A stretch of DNA of 53,639 nucleotides from Phoronis australis (Eukaryota > Phoronida > Phoronidae), in NCBI GenBank assembly GCA_002633005.1, contig NMRA01000113.1:694239-747877 (forward strand), written 5' to 3'. Shown here piece by piece: positions 51,001-53,639 of the stretch (its first letter is position 1; every line of letters begins with the position of its first letter). A model generated the notes under the pieces. It was not told where the DNA came from. It did not search any database and worked only from the letters and a program-made list of their open reading frames with translations. Both the position numbers and the translations under genes were made by a program.

Positions 51001-53259
51001 ATTTATGTATGAGTGCAGTATGCCGTCACCCCTGTCCGTCTGGCGTCCGTCCAGTGTCCATTGCTCTATCTCCAAAACCTTTTGATGTATGTTCATGAAC
51101 TTTTGCACATGGATGGGACGGCATGAGCAACCGATGTGCCCCCTAGTGGCAATTTTGTTTTTGTACATTTAACTCAAAGGTCCTCAATGGATTTTTATAA
51201 AATTTGGAGTATAGGCATCTATTAGTGAGATGACACTGTCCTCATGTTTCAGATGGATGCAAAGTATTTTGCACCATGTCGTGGCCATTTTTAACTGTTT
51301 TTTGGCATCCGCCCCTCTATCAACAAAACCAGTCTAAGGATGATTGTGAAAATTGACATGTTCCTACTGTGAAGAGGATGGCTGGCGATGATTTTCCAAC
51401 GACTTTGACTACTGTGGCGCCTCCTTATGGTAATTCTGTTTTGTGCGCCGATGGCTCTTTCTCCTAAACCCTCGACGGGGTCTTTATTAAATGTAGCAAG
51501 TGTATTCAGTAGAAGTTGGCAACGAACGACGACGACTTTCATACGGATCCAACTAACGCTGTTCCCTCTAGTGGCAATAACATTTCGATGACTTCACGTT
51601 TTTTAGACAGATTTGATGTTTGCACTACCTGGTGGCCACTTTAAAATTTTTGAGTATGTTTTTACTGTCCGTTAAGCCACTCAAAGGTTATCATGAAAAT
51701 TGACAGATGTGTTCTTCATGAGAAGGGTGACGTTGATTTTTGGATAGGTTCTACTGGTCTGTCATCGTCTAGTGGCAATTTTGTTTTTGCATCAATGGCT
51801 GTATCTCCCTAACTCTTTGGAGGGTCTTTGTGAAATTTGGCAGATGTGTTTCTTTGGAGGTGGCAACAAATGATGAGTTTCTGACCAATCTGACTACACC
51901 TGTGCCCCGTTGTGGCAATTTTAGTTGTTTACATGTTCTTCTGTATCTTTGAAATTCATGGATGGATTTTCACAAAATTTGGCAAATAGGTTTCTATTAA
52001 GGAGACAATAAGTCTTTTCATTTTCAGACATATTCGACATATTCTCTGCCACCTTGTGGCCATTTTTATTATTGCAAGTCTACTTCTGATGTTGGCCGTT
52101 GTATCTGCCAAATTGCTCAAAGGATCACTTATTAAACTTAACAGTTGTGTTTCTGATGAGAAGACCATGACTGATGTTGATTTTTGGTGATTTTGCATTT
52201 TTGCGACCATGGCTGTAGCTCGTGATTCCTTTGCTGGAACTTTGTCAACTTTTACAGGTGTTTTCCTATAAATGTGACCACTGTACTTACTTATTGAATG
52301 GCTGTGACTACCTTAGTGGGAATTTTTAGTTTTATGTTCGTCTCTATTTGTATGGAGTTCCTTAGTGGATTTTCATGAAATTTAGCAAATAGATTTGCAT
52401 TGAAGATATGAAGACACCTTCCCTATGCCGGATGACTCGATGTACTCTCCGCCATTTAATGGCCATTCTTATGATCGTATAAAAAACCTTAGGAGCACAC
52501 CGTTTGTGGTGCAGTTGTGAGCACATTTCAATGCTCCGCATTGCTCTTGCAGTTTTTGGTAGGATTCTCCTTGTTCATCAATTGATCTATCGCAAGTTCC
52601 ACCCCCTTGCGTAATGTTGACTGACAAACAACAAGTTTTACCTGGCAACGAGTTGTTTGTCGGGTAAAATGGCACCTTGGAAAAGAAGGTGTGTCAGTAA
52701 TGCTGCGTTCTAAGTGGTCAGTTAAGCCGTCACTCAAAATCCTGGTGATAGGTCAATTATTGTCAAAGCAGCTTGTCAGATTTTGATGGTTAATATTATC
52801 AAATGTGTGAAGTATCAACCGTGTTTCAGTCGTTCTTAGTTGGTGGTGATCTTGAGTAAGATGTTACTGACGATATTTGTACTTGTAGGTGGAGCATAAT
52901 ACAGGCCTATAACTTGTTTGTCATCTTCGCCAAGGCCTGTCTGCAGGTAAACTGTCTTCACTTTTCACTGTGTGGTTAATGTTTCTGATTTTCTGACCAA
53001 TTTTGTGTCAGTATTCAATGTCTAGTTGTTCTTCTAAATTTAAGCCAGTGCTTGCTGGTTACATGTATACAATGTTTCGGCTACAGTATCCTGTCTGTTC
53101 ACCTGCCTAAAGCGATGTTTAAACATCAGCCAGTTAACAAGGACTGCTTTTTGTAGGTGGTAGCCTGTGTCTTCATCAAAGACTTAATCCAGTCTCCGAA
53201 CAATGAAGGATGCATTTTGATTCAACTCTTCAACATTGTATGTCTGCAGGACCCCTCAG
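14936..53259 (+). CDS. Piezo: Piezo mechanosensitive cation channel, N-terminal 25 exons (gene continues past window)
   Basis: Piezo proteins are plasma-membrane, force-gated, non-selective cation channels that assemble as three-bladed trimers. Twenty-five GT-AG exons join without a frame break into 1,217 codons, against about 2,500-2,900 residues for full-length family members. The order of conserved segments follows animal Piezo: the N-terminal IPAVLLA and LSLVYG helices, VRLVVPD, the TWW helix, INQSYLV followed by VYHSWLSFVLLL, KYWIFVCA, RLLEVHIFKLV, YKFGVE, the W-rich loop helix and VWSIIQAYN. Repeating four-helix units separated by charged loops form the blade. Potential N-glycosylation sequons occur in exons 4, 13, 17 and 18. 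The pore, cap and C-terminal domain are absent from the window. Introns range from 163 bp to 4.4 kb and hold most of the repeats listed. Family assignment is very secure; individual splice choices are less so for exon 6. Whether this is a Piezo1- or Piezo2-type copy or a single invertebrate gene cannot be told. Confidence 0.95.
15006..18858 (+). other. Piezo intron 1
   Basis: GTGAG to CAG, 3,853 bp. Apart from the 70-bp array at 16350-17155 I see no gene or dispersed repeat. Short open frames (for example 69 codons at 15558) lack features. Confidence 0.7.
16350..17155 (+). repeat. ~70-bp tandem array, about 11 copies
   Basis: The unit runs from CAATACTAGAGTATAGCCTC through a CACACCCT block and CATGATCAGCCTACAACAAG to GTGCATTGTAT. 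The two copies at about 16511-16650 are nearly identical and the flanking ones are more diverged, which fits recent local expansion in the middle. It lies in Piezo intron 1. Confidence 0.9.
18859..18954 (+). CDS. Piezo: Piezo exon 2 (codons 24-56)
   Basis: It follows GTTTTCAG, completes an alanine codon, and encodes the second helix with LSLVYGCLLLVSP, which aligns with the LSLVYLL-type helix of other Piezos. The donor is T|GTAAGT (phase 1). An earlier CAG at 18751 was not chosen because its frame does not join exon 1. Confidence 0.9.
19060..19480 (+). repeat. Degenerate ABC-monomer repeat fragment (intron 2)
   Basis: Several monomers are visible from the recurring GAGGGATCATCATGAAATTT-type block, the GTTCCTAGTAAAGAGAG-type block and the core CTCCCTAGTGGTAG at about 19317-19331. 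The ends of the element are not preserved. Confidence 0.6.
19800..20936 (+). repeat. ABC-monomer repeat element (intron 2), interrupted by a 17-bp array
   Basis: Monomers with cores at about 19829 (GCCACCCACTGGTCC), 19998 (GCCTCCTAGTTACAG) and 20137-20154 (TGTGCCCCCTAGTGGCAA) are followed by a 17-bp satellite. The end, at 20891-20936, is reminiscent of the conserved 3' terminus (GGTGGGTGCATAC...GTTGCTTTTG). Confidence 0.65.
20497..20690 (+). repeat. 17-bp tandem array, about 11 copies
   Basis: The unit GGACGATGACGACATTT repeats almost exactly. Because 17 is not a multiple of 3, all three frames of a strand read the same 17-residue cycle, which explains the overlapping minus-strand open frames. 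There is no evidence of coding. Confidence 0.92.
21107..21241 (+). CDS. Piezo: Piezo exon 3 (codons 56-101)
   Basis: Acceptor TTTCAG, donor T|GTAAGT, phase 1 on both sides. It encodes HTARYLRALTSISLLFIVG, matching the GHTGRLLRALLGLSLLF-type segment of vertebrate Piezo1, then a hydrophobic stretch and a short acidic loop. Confidence 0.93.
21242..23425 (+). other. Piezo intron 3
   Basis: GTAAGT to TAG, 2,184 bp. It contains the inverted partner of the 11.7-12.2 kb repeat. The block around 22940-23170 has a recurring GAATTTGGGA phrase (GATTCTTGAATTTGGGAC near 23030 and 23110). No gene was recognised. Confidence 0.65.
21985..22515 (+). mobile_element. Dispersed ~520-bp repeat, copy 2
   Basis: This is the reverse complement of about 11,690-12,205. 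Shared blocks include TTTATGGTTGGAGAGTCTCT, CTAGCCTGACTGGGCTGTGC and GGTCTGTAATAAGC. No coding frame was found; it is likely a non-autonomous transposon. Confidence 0.7.
23426..23921 (+). CDS. Piezo: Piezo exon 4 (codons 101-266), longest exon
   Basis: The 496-nt exon starts after TTTGTAG and ends AAG|GTATGT (phase 2). It carries the conserved VRLVVPD motif (about residues 127-133) leading into a helix. A loop follows, then LGQFFVFVTLGLSGIMSP and SAVYFLTFMFSATWWSC, the tryptophan pair typical of this Piezo unit, and a further helix ending YLYQFEFF. LNAS is a potential glycosylation sequon. A CTCF-like core lies inside the exon at 23767-23784. Confidence 0.95.
24217..24382 (+). CDS. Piezo: Piezo exon 5 (codons 266-321)
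   Basis: Acceptor TATTTCAG, donor CCA|GTGAGT, ending in phase 0. It encodes RLFGLTGLVTPNC and FVSPGVILLFYYCAA, matching the LGLKDFVGPTNC and YASPGVLLLLCYA segments of vertebrate Piezo1. Intron 4, before it, is only 295 bp. Confidence 0.94.
24696..24755 (+). CDS. Piezo: Piezo exon 6 (codons 322-341), basic cytoplasmic loop
   Basis: Twenty codons after TTTAG encode LCKLWGKRRRIQKIDKSPSL, a basic loop suitable for the cytoplasmic segment after the first blade units. The donor G|GTTAGA is weak, but it gives the phase 0 needed by exon 7. If the donor is skipped, the frame stays open to a TAA at 24942-24944. Confidence 0.7.
24756..27790 (+). other. Piezo intron 6
   Basis: 3,035 bp, from a weak donor (GTTAGA) to CTTTCAG. 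The exon 6 frame remains open for 62 codons into it. A short CTGACTGAC-rich patch lies at about 26900-26970. Otherwise nothing was recognised. Confidence 0.6.
27791..27871 (+). CDS. Piezo: Piezo exon 7 (codons 342-368), charged loop
   Basis: Acceptor CTTTCAG, donor CAG|GTATTA, phase 0 both ends. It encodes KAEREEHALRAVSPKKSRRK and on; the other two frames hit stops. It sits in the poorly conserved cytoplasmic loop of Piezo, so it is assigned on splicing and frame, not homology, and could be a cassette exon (81 nt). Confidence 0.75.
28222..28275 (+). repeat. CAC/CCA microsatellite
   Basis: An imperfect run of ACC and CAC triplets in intron 7. Open frames with poly-Val or poly-Thr across it are artefacts. 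Confidence 0.85.
28392..29620 (+). mobile_element. ABC-monomer repeat element with both ends (intron 7)
   Basis: It begins near GTGGGCACATTACGCCGTC and ends CACACCGTTTGCAGTGCA...CAATGCTCCGTGTTGCTCTTG, closely matching the ends of the copy at 45,893-47,552. Inside are monomers A, B, then A, B, C, A and a terminal B, with cores at about 28569, 28712, 28945, 29081, 29232, 29381 and 29524. One C monomer appears to be deleted. There is no coding frame. Confidence 0.8.
29621..31006 (+). other. Intron 7, middle part
   Basis: I see no exon, repeat or gene. Short open frames such as 60 codons at 30534 are unremarkable. Confidence 0.5.
31007..31470. mobile_element. Composite foldback MITE with four end-like segments
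   Basis: GTCCACACACAGCC...CTAGAACAACTTGCACTAGTG at 31007-31051 is mirrored at 31183-31226. A second direct end-like segment lies at 31394-31432 and a second inverted one at 31439-31469 (GCGTAAGTCTGTGTGTGGAC). The internal sequence repeats AAGTTACCC and ACTTGTT blocks. No protein is encoded. It looks like one element inserted into, or duplicated with, a relative. Confidence 0.7.
31841..31900 (+). repeat. tRNA-like SINE head, degenerate
   Basis: GTGGCGCAGTGG resembles an RNA polymerase III A box, and GGGTTGTAATCACG about 40 bp later resembles a decayed B box. There is no cloverleaf good enough for a tRNA gene. Confidence 0.45.
32264..32446 (+). CDS. Piezo: Piezo exon 8 (codons 369-429)
   Basis: Acceptor CTTTTCAG, donor ATG|GTGAGT, phase 0. 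An acidic loop (EVDGEDGADD) leads into MFTINQSYLVTLIFMM, which matches the MDQSYVCALIAMM helix start of vertebrate Piezo1. Intron 7 before it is the longest traced, 4,392 bp. Confidence 0.95.
32590..33085 (+). repeat. 45-bp minisatellite in intron 8
   Basis: The unit GTAATCCTTGTATACTCTGG followed by a TGTACCATCTC block repeats at exactly 45 bp at 32861, 32906, 32951 and 32996, with more diverged copies upstream. The period is divisible by 3, so frames on both strands stay open. The array starts about 145 bp after exon 8. Confidence 0.92.
33204..33224. other. Small hairpin upstream of exon 9
   Basis: TCTGATAC, five bases, then GTATCAGA form an 8-bp-arm palindrome about 105 bp before the exon 9 acceptor. 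The function, if any, is unknown. Confidence 0.5.
33328..33582 (+). CDS. Piezo: Piezo exon 9 (codons 430-514)
   Basis: Acceptor TTGCAG, donor AAG|GTAACT, phase 0. It encodes AWSIVYHSWLSFVLLLAACI, then CSPVIVLYAEALVIIQYVYGF, and EIGLQKTK. These are the counterparts of VWSITYHSWLTFVLLLWACL, CSPCILLYG and QLGLEHT in vertebrate Piezo1. This is one of the most diagnostic segments in the window. Confidence 0.97.
33695..35207. mobile_element. 1.5-kb DNA transposon with perfect 25-bp terminal inverted repeats (intron 9)
   Basis: The left end, 33695-33719 (TACCGTATTCGCCGTAATAA plus CCGCC), is exactly complementary to the right end at 35183-35207. Subterminal AAGCGCCCCCC blocks face each other near both ends, with a long C run near 35147. 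Internal frames show no transposase motifs, so it is a non-autonomous copy. The perfect ends suggest fairly recent movement. I do not assign a superfamily. Confidence 0.88.
35330..35900 (+). repeat. Very degenerate ABC-monomer repeat (intron 9)
   Basis: Phrases such as GATTTTTGAATGGATTCGACTG and CCGTGGCTCCCTTGTTGG echo the family with monomer-like spacing, but the cores are eroded and the ends are lost. Confidence 0.4.
35901..36761 (+). other. Intron 9, distal part
   Basis: Nothing recognised before the exon 10 acceptor. A TATGAAGTTG phrase recurs three times between 36655 and 36740, perhaps a small local duplication. Confidence 0.5.
36762..36864 (+). CDS. Piezo: Piezo exon 10 (codons 515-549)
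   Basis: Acceptor ATTTCAG, donor C|GTAAGT (phase 1). It encodes MMMFTGMFWLTLYQLTRSRH, equivalent to the AMLLYTLTFWLLLRQ helix, followed by a basic tail. If unspliced, it meets a TGA 7 codons later. Confidence 0.92.
37090..37680 (+). repeat. ABC-monomer repeat fragment (intron 10)
   Basis: Monomers with cores at about 37264 (GATGCCACCCAGTGACAA) and 37394-37411 (TGTGCCTCCTAGTGGCAA) are separated by about 130 bp, with the typical GGATCTTTGTGAAATTTGGC block between them. Confidence 0.65.
37828..37881 (+). CDS. Piezo: Piezo exon 11 (codons 549-567), 54-nt small exon
   Basis: Acceptor TTTAG, donor G|GTAGGT, phase 1 on both sides, so it could be skipped without a frameshift. It encodes LTHDHGEGFDSKEVRMA, a charged loop residue set between blade units. 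Homology is weak because this loop varies; the symmetrical phase and good splice sites carry the call. Confidence 0.78.
38236..39025. mobile_element. hAT-like 790-bp element with 13-bp terminal inverted repeats (intron 11)
   Basis: CAGGGCTGCCAAC at 38236-38248 is exactly complementary to GTTGGCAGCCCTG at 39013-39025. The CAGGG-type end is usual for the hAT superfamily. A clean 8-bp target duplication is not visible. Inside, small frames from 38608 and 38699 look coding-like but are broken. No hAT transposase domain is recognised. Confidence 0.7.
38608..38839 (+). pseudogene. Broken small coding-like frame inside the hAT-like element
   Basis: An ATG at 38608 opens 27 codons beginning MSGAKFWRRVYRLFRLHLEN. 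A +1 shift then gives NIEHPDANNTFMDQELRDIG and further residues to a stop near 38834. The pattern WRR...R...L...MD..LRDIGICR loosely recalls the small bacterial DUF1127/YjiS-type proteins, but that is only a visual resemblance. It may be a chance frame or a captured, decayed exon. Confidence 0.25.
39646..39785 (+). CDS. Piezo: Piezo exon 12 (codons 567-613)
   Basis: Acceptor CTTACAG, donor CAG|GTAAGC, phase 1 to 0. It encodes FLSKYWIFVCAALFLF and LYRIIYMVLFLFFVQIFQ, matching the AKYWIYVCAGMFI and YKIVYMFLFLLCLTLFQ helices of Piezo1. Confidence 0.96.
39949..40008 (+). repeat. 29/31-bp tandem duplication before exon 13
   Basis: ACTTAATAACGGGGTATTGT...TTACGTC is followed at once by a copy with two extra bases (ACTTAATAACAGGGGGTATT...). 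It ends about 75 bp before exon 13. Confidence 0.85.
40085..40230 (+). CDS. Piezo: Piezo exon 13 (codons 614-662)
   Basis: Acceptor CTTTTTAG, donor TC|GTATGT (phase 2). It encodes YRFWRFILYGFWWFVIVYS and LIYTYQFETF, as in the LWRKLLKAFWWLVVAYT and YTFQFQDF segment. NRT and NET are two possible N-glycosylation sequons in the following loop. Confidence 0.96.
40655..40801 (+). CDS. Piezo: Piezo exon 14 (codons 662-711)
   Basis: Acceptor TTTACAG, donor AA|GTGAGT, phase 2 to 2. It encodes IKDIGLEMYDPQQLALKLL, then a helix IIVIIQLHIVHQPFLKISD, equivalent to ACILQLHYFHRPFMQLTD in Piezo1. Confidence 0.95.
40802..41989 (+). other. Introns 14 and 15 (around exon 15)
   Basis: Introns of 533 and 575 bp flank exon 15 (41335-41414). 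No repeat or regulatory element was recognised in them. Confidence 0.5.
41335..41414 (+). CDS. Piezo: Piezo exon 15 (codons 711-738), Ser/Glu-rich loop
   Basis: Acceptor TTTCCAG, donor A|GTACGT, phase 2 to 1. It encodes a polar loop rich in Q, S and E (GSSSEEERETSLTEE), as in the Glu-rich intracellular loop at this place in vertebrate Piezo1. Confidence 0.88.
41990..42129 (+). CDS. Piezo: Piezo exon 16 (codons 738-784)
   Basis: Acceptor ATTTCAG, donor AAT|GTAAGT, phase 1 to 0. It encodes VCEFLWRLLEVHIFKLVVF, a close match to the FLRRLLELHVFKLVALY segment of vertebrate Piezo1, an amphipathic helix that leads into a membrane segment. Confidence 0.96.
42478..42545 (-). repeat. tRNA-like SINE head, minus strand
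   Basis: Read on the minus strand, TTTGGCTCAGCAC resembles an A box and GGTTCGAACC (42487-42496) a B box, about 35-40 bp apart. The arms do not fold into a normal cloverleaf, so it is taken as a SINE remnant in intron 16 and not a tRNA gene. Confidence 0.45.
42845..43540 (+). repeat. ABC-monomer repeat fragments (intron 16)
   Basis: Cores lie at about 42851-42868 (TTGCCACCTAGTAGCCAT) and 43466-43480 (ATGCCACGTGGTGACC), with the family's GATCTTCATTAAATTTGGC block near 43250. A unique stretch (about 42930-43190) splits the two parts. Confidence 0.6.
43862..44277 (+). repeat. 58-bp minisatellite, 7 copies, just before exon 17
   Basis: The unit GAACATAGCCCATCTCTCAC, CTTCCTACCC, TACCTTGCCACCGGT, ACACATTCATGA repeats with a strict 58-bp period (anchors 43872, 43930, 43988, 44046, 44104, 44162, 44220). 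It ends about 48 bp before the exon 17 acceptor and supplies many pyrimidine-rich tracts. Confidence 0.93.
44326..44511 (+). CDS. Piezo: Piezo exon 17 (codons 785-846), between two minisatellites
   Basis: Acceptor TATTGCAG, donor G|GTAAGA, phase 0. It encodes VSAVSGVLVVIVAVLLPVP, KLHGLLSVICHFCTGLVIL and a loop with NFT, a possible glycosylation site. A 58-bp array ends about 50 bp before the exon and a 36-bp array starts within 20 bp after the donor. The frame stays open past the donor to 44913. Confidence 0.93.
44528..44903 (+). repeat. 36-bp minisatellite, 10 copies, just after exon 17
   Basis: The unit TGTACTGGAGGGGTGGGATG, TGGGCAGACATTGAGG repeats every 36 bp (GCAGAC anchors from 44550 to about 44874). 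The exon 17 frame stays open through it because 36 is divisible by 3; the frame reads a 12-residue cycle CGQTLRCTGVVG until 44913. Open frames on the minus strand are the same artefact. Confidence 0.93.
45031..45066 (+). repeat. 18-bp perfect tandem duplication
   Basis: AAGCTTTCTATATAAAAT is repeated twice in a row in intron 17. Confidence 0.9.
45721..45795 (+). repeat. tRNA-derived SINE head (intron 17)
   Basis: TGGTGTTGTGGTAAAG fits an RNA polymerase III A box, and GGTTCGAATCC at 45771-45781 fits the B box consensus, at normal tRNA spacing. The flanking arms pair poorly, so this is probably a SINE and not a functional tRNA. Confidence 0.6.
45893..47552 (+). mobile_element. Best-preserved ABC-monomer repeat element (intron 17)
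   Basis: It starts with GTGCCCACATATATTTATATGTG, TATGCCGTCATCC and ends GTGGGCACATTTCAATGCTC, CGCGTTGCTCTTG. Between them are eleven ~115-160-bp monomers with cores near 46071, 46216, 46376, 46512, 46645, 46785, 46930, 47059, 47189, 47345 and 47460. Three types follow in strict order: A (GTGCCCCCTAGTGGCAATTT), B (GCGCCACCTAGTGGCCATTT) and C (GCGCCTCCTAGTGGCAGTTT). Successive A monomers are 441, 418 and 415 bp apart. No protein is encoded. Short conserved flanks around tandem ~150-bp units recall pearl/DINE-type non-autonomous Helentrons; that link is only architectural. Confidence 0.85.
47674..47766 (+). CDS. Piezo: Piezo exon 18 (codons 847-877)
   Basis: Acceptor TTTTCAG, donor GTG|GTAAGA, phase 0 both ends. 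It encodes SSFLPNITEVNDAPWMGLDK and on, a loop matching the DPANWFGVRK region of vertebrate Piezo1. NIT is a glycosylation sequon. Confidence 0.9.
47992..48192 (+). CDS. Piezo: Piezo exon 19 (codons 878-944)
   Basis: Acceptor TATTTCAG, donor GAA|GTACGT, phase 0. It encodes a helix (YIFIILILSVETVVKLRQTQ), a charged loop and FLFNYAFYKFGVE, the counterpart of the YFINFFFYKFGLE motif of Piezo1. Confidence 0.96.
48338..48561 (+). repeat. 80-bp tandem duplication of the intron 19/exon 20 junction
   Basis: Each unit holds ~30 bp of intron end (ATGATCATGTGACCCTGT, TATATTGTAG) and ~50 bp of exon start (GTGTGTTTCACCATGAGC onward). Exon-like starts lie at 48402, 48482 and the real one at 48562, exactly 80 bp apart. 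A fourth, older copy near 48338-48400 lacks 13 bp. Copies at 48402 and 48482 end in an in-frame TGA after 17 codons (48453-48455 and 48533-48535). Confidence 0.93.
48562..48772 (+). CDS. Piezo: Piezo exon 20 (codons 945-1015), preceded by duplicated acceptors
   Basis: Acceptor TATTGTAG, donor G|GTAAGT (phase 1). It encodes VCFTMSIIVASVRMDAYSIV, a Cys/Arg-rich loop, and WWPAYVILLAVLLPVQYVLA ending GAPPGFCW, matching LWPNYCLFLASFLLYQYLL and GMPPALC. Near-copies of the intron end plus the first ~50 exon bases sit 80 and 160 bp upstream, but only this copy has the open full-length exon. Confidence 0.95.
49526..49621 (+). CDS. Piezo: Piezo exon 21 (codons 1015-1047)
   Basis: Acceptor TTTTCAG, donor G|GTATGA, phase 1 to 1. 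It encodes VYPWGVSMFPAQLQQWMFLP, like the YPWRW...LIKWLYLPD segment of Piezo1. Confidence 0.93.
49785..49950 (+). CDS. Piezo: Piezo exon 22 (codons 1047-1102)
   Basis: Acceptor TCCACCAG, donor AG|GTATTG, phase 1 to 2. It encodes ADFFQLLFACQLWTVFRLE, matching SDFLLLLCASQQWQVF, then a loop with a Gly-rich patch and PGEDFIAEK. Intron 21 before it is the shortest, 163 bp. Confidence 0.95.
50190..50375 (+). CDS. Piezo: Piezo exon 23 (codons 1102-1164)
   Basis: Acceptor TTTTTGCAG, donor GT|GTAAGT, phase 2 to 2. It encodes TYLDVLKAAVFQYFFWVTF and FGYLLTSFYLFWFGEDLL, matching SYLDMLKVAVFRYLFWLVL and LGYLLACFYLLLFGTALL of Piezo1. Confidence 0.97.
50641..51000 (+). mobile_element. 3'-truncated ABC-monomer element (intron 23)
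   Basis: It starts with a hairpin-like CACCCACATATTTTATGTGG block and a degenerate 5' part, then an A monomer (core near 50830), and breaks off at the start of the next copy. Confidence 0.65.
51001..52549 (+). mobile_element. Near full-length ABC-monomer element (intron 23)
   Basis: The 5' block TATGCCGTCACCCCTGTCCG matches that of the 45.9-kb copy, and the 3' end CACACCGTTTGTGGTGCA...GCTCCGCATTGCTCTTG matches too. Cores lie near 51135-51152, 51276, 51416, 51563, 51625, 51766, 51905, 52048 and 52450. The order is more eroded than at 45.9 kb. Confidence 0.75.
52889..52946 (+). CDS. Piezo: Piezo exon 24 (codons 1164-1183)
   Basis: Acceptor CTTGTAG, donor CAG|GTAAAC, phase 2 to 0. It encodes WSIIQAYNLFVIFAKACLQ, equivalent to WDCLILYNVTVIISKNML in Piezo1. 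Confidence 0.94.
53157..53259 (+). CDS. Piezo: Piezo exon 25 (codons 1184-1218), last in window
   Basis: Acceptor TTTTGTAG, donor G|GTATCT (phase 1). It encodes VVACVFIKDLIQSPNNEGC and LIQLFNIVCLQDPS, matching LACVFVEQM and VIQLFSLVC of Piezo1. The next exon is beyond the window. Confidence 0.92.
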
Positions 53260-53334
53260 GTATCTCCACTTCATTATATTATGAGAAAATGACTGAGTTT
53301 TAGCTTCAGCTGGTGAAGTAATAACAGTTATTTT

Positions 53335-53639
53335 TGCCCATCAATGCCTTCTTCAGATAAAACTACTCACCAATTGACGCCTTCTTTAGATCAAACTACT
53401 GGCCCATTGATGCCTTCTTTAGATCGAACGACTCACCCATCAACGCCTTCTTGAGATCAAACAACTCGTCCATCGACGCCTTTAGTTCAAAATACTTTCC
53501 CATTAATGCCTTCTTTGGATCAAACTACTCACCCATCGACGCCTTCTTTAGATCAAACTACTCGCCTATTAACGCCTTCTTTAGGTGAAACTACTTGCCC
53601 ATCGACGCCTTCTTCATATCAAACTACTTGCCCATCGAC
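53335..53639 (+). repeat. ~33-bp tandem array running off the window
   Basis: The unit ACGCCTTCTTTAGATCAAAC, TACTCGCCCATCG repeats every 33 bp in the right part (anchors 53539, 53572, 53605), with diverged copies to the left. It lies in intron 25 of Piezo, starts about 75 bp after exon 25, and is cut by the window end. Confidence 0.9.

Larger units (their letters stand above)
50376..52888 (+). other. Piezo intron 23
   Basis: 2,513 bp, almost filled by two adjoining copies of the ABC-monomer element. The last ~340 bp before exon 24 show nothing recognisable. Confidence 0.75.

Overview
The window is metazoan nuclear DNA. It is AT-rich, with long GT-AG introns packed with dispersed and tandem repeats, and it has no bacterial-style gene packing. 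Large introns and many short non-autonomous transposons suggest a marine invertebrate; the phylum cannot be resolved from the sequence alone.

One gene is clearly supported: the 5' part of a Piezo mechanosensitive cation-channel gene on the + strand. I trace 25 coding exons from an ATG at 14936 to 53259. All reading phases join, giving 3,652 nt or 1,217 complete codons plus one base. Piezo proteins are usually about 2,500-2,900 residues, so the window holds the N-terminal, blade-forming part. The pore module (beam, anchor, extracellular cap, inner helix, C-terminal domain) must lie downstream.

Layout: 1-14,889 is upstream non-coding DNA with foldback elements, direct repeats, small DNA-transposon remnants and paired palindromes; I recognise no second gene there. 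14,890-14,935 is a short 5' UTR segment behind a likely 3' splice site. 14,936-53,259 is Piezo. 53,260-53,639 is intron with a 33-bp tandem array running off the window.

The most striking non-coding signals are as follows. (1) A dispersed element occurs at least nine times, mostly in Piezo introns. It is built from ~140-bp monomers in a repeating A-B-C order (a ~415-440 bp higher-order unit) between conserved ends, and nearly every monomer carries a core resembling the CTCF recognition sequence. (2) The intron 19/exon 20 junction is tandemly duplicated with an 80-bp period, making decoy 3' splice sites with coding-like sequence. (3) Exon 17 lies between a 58-bp and a 36-bp minisatellite, and the frame stays open through the second. 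(4) There is an element with perfect 25-bp terminal inverted repeats, and a hAT-like element with small broken coding-like frames. No transposase, CRISPR array or intact tRNA gene was found.
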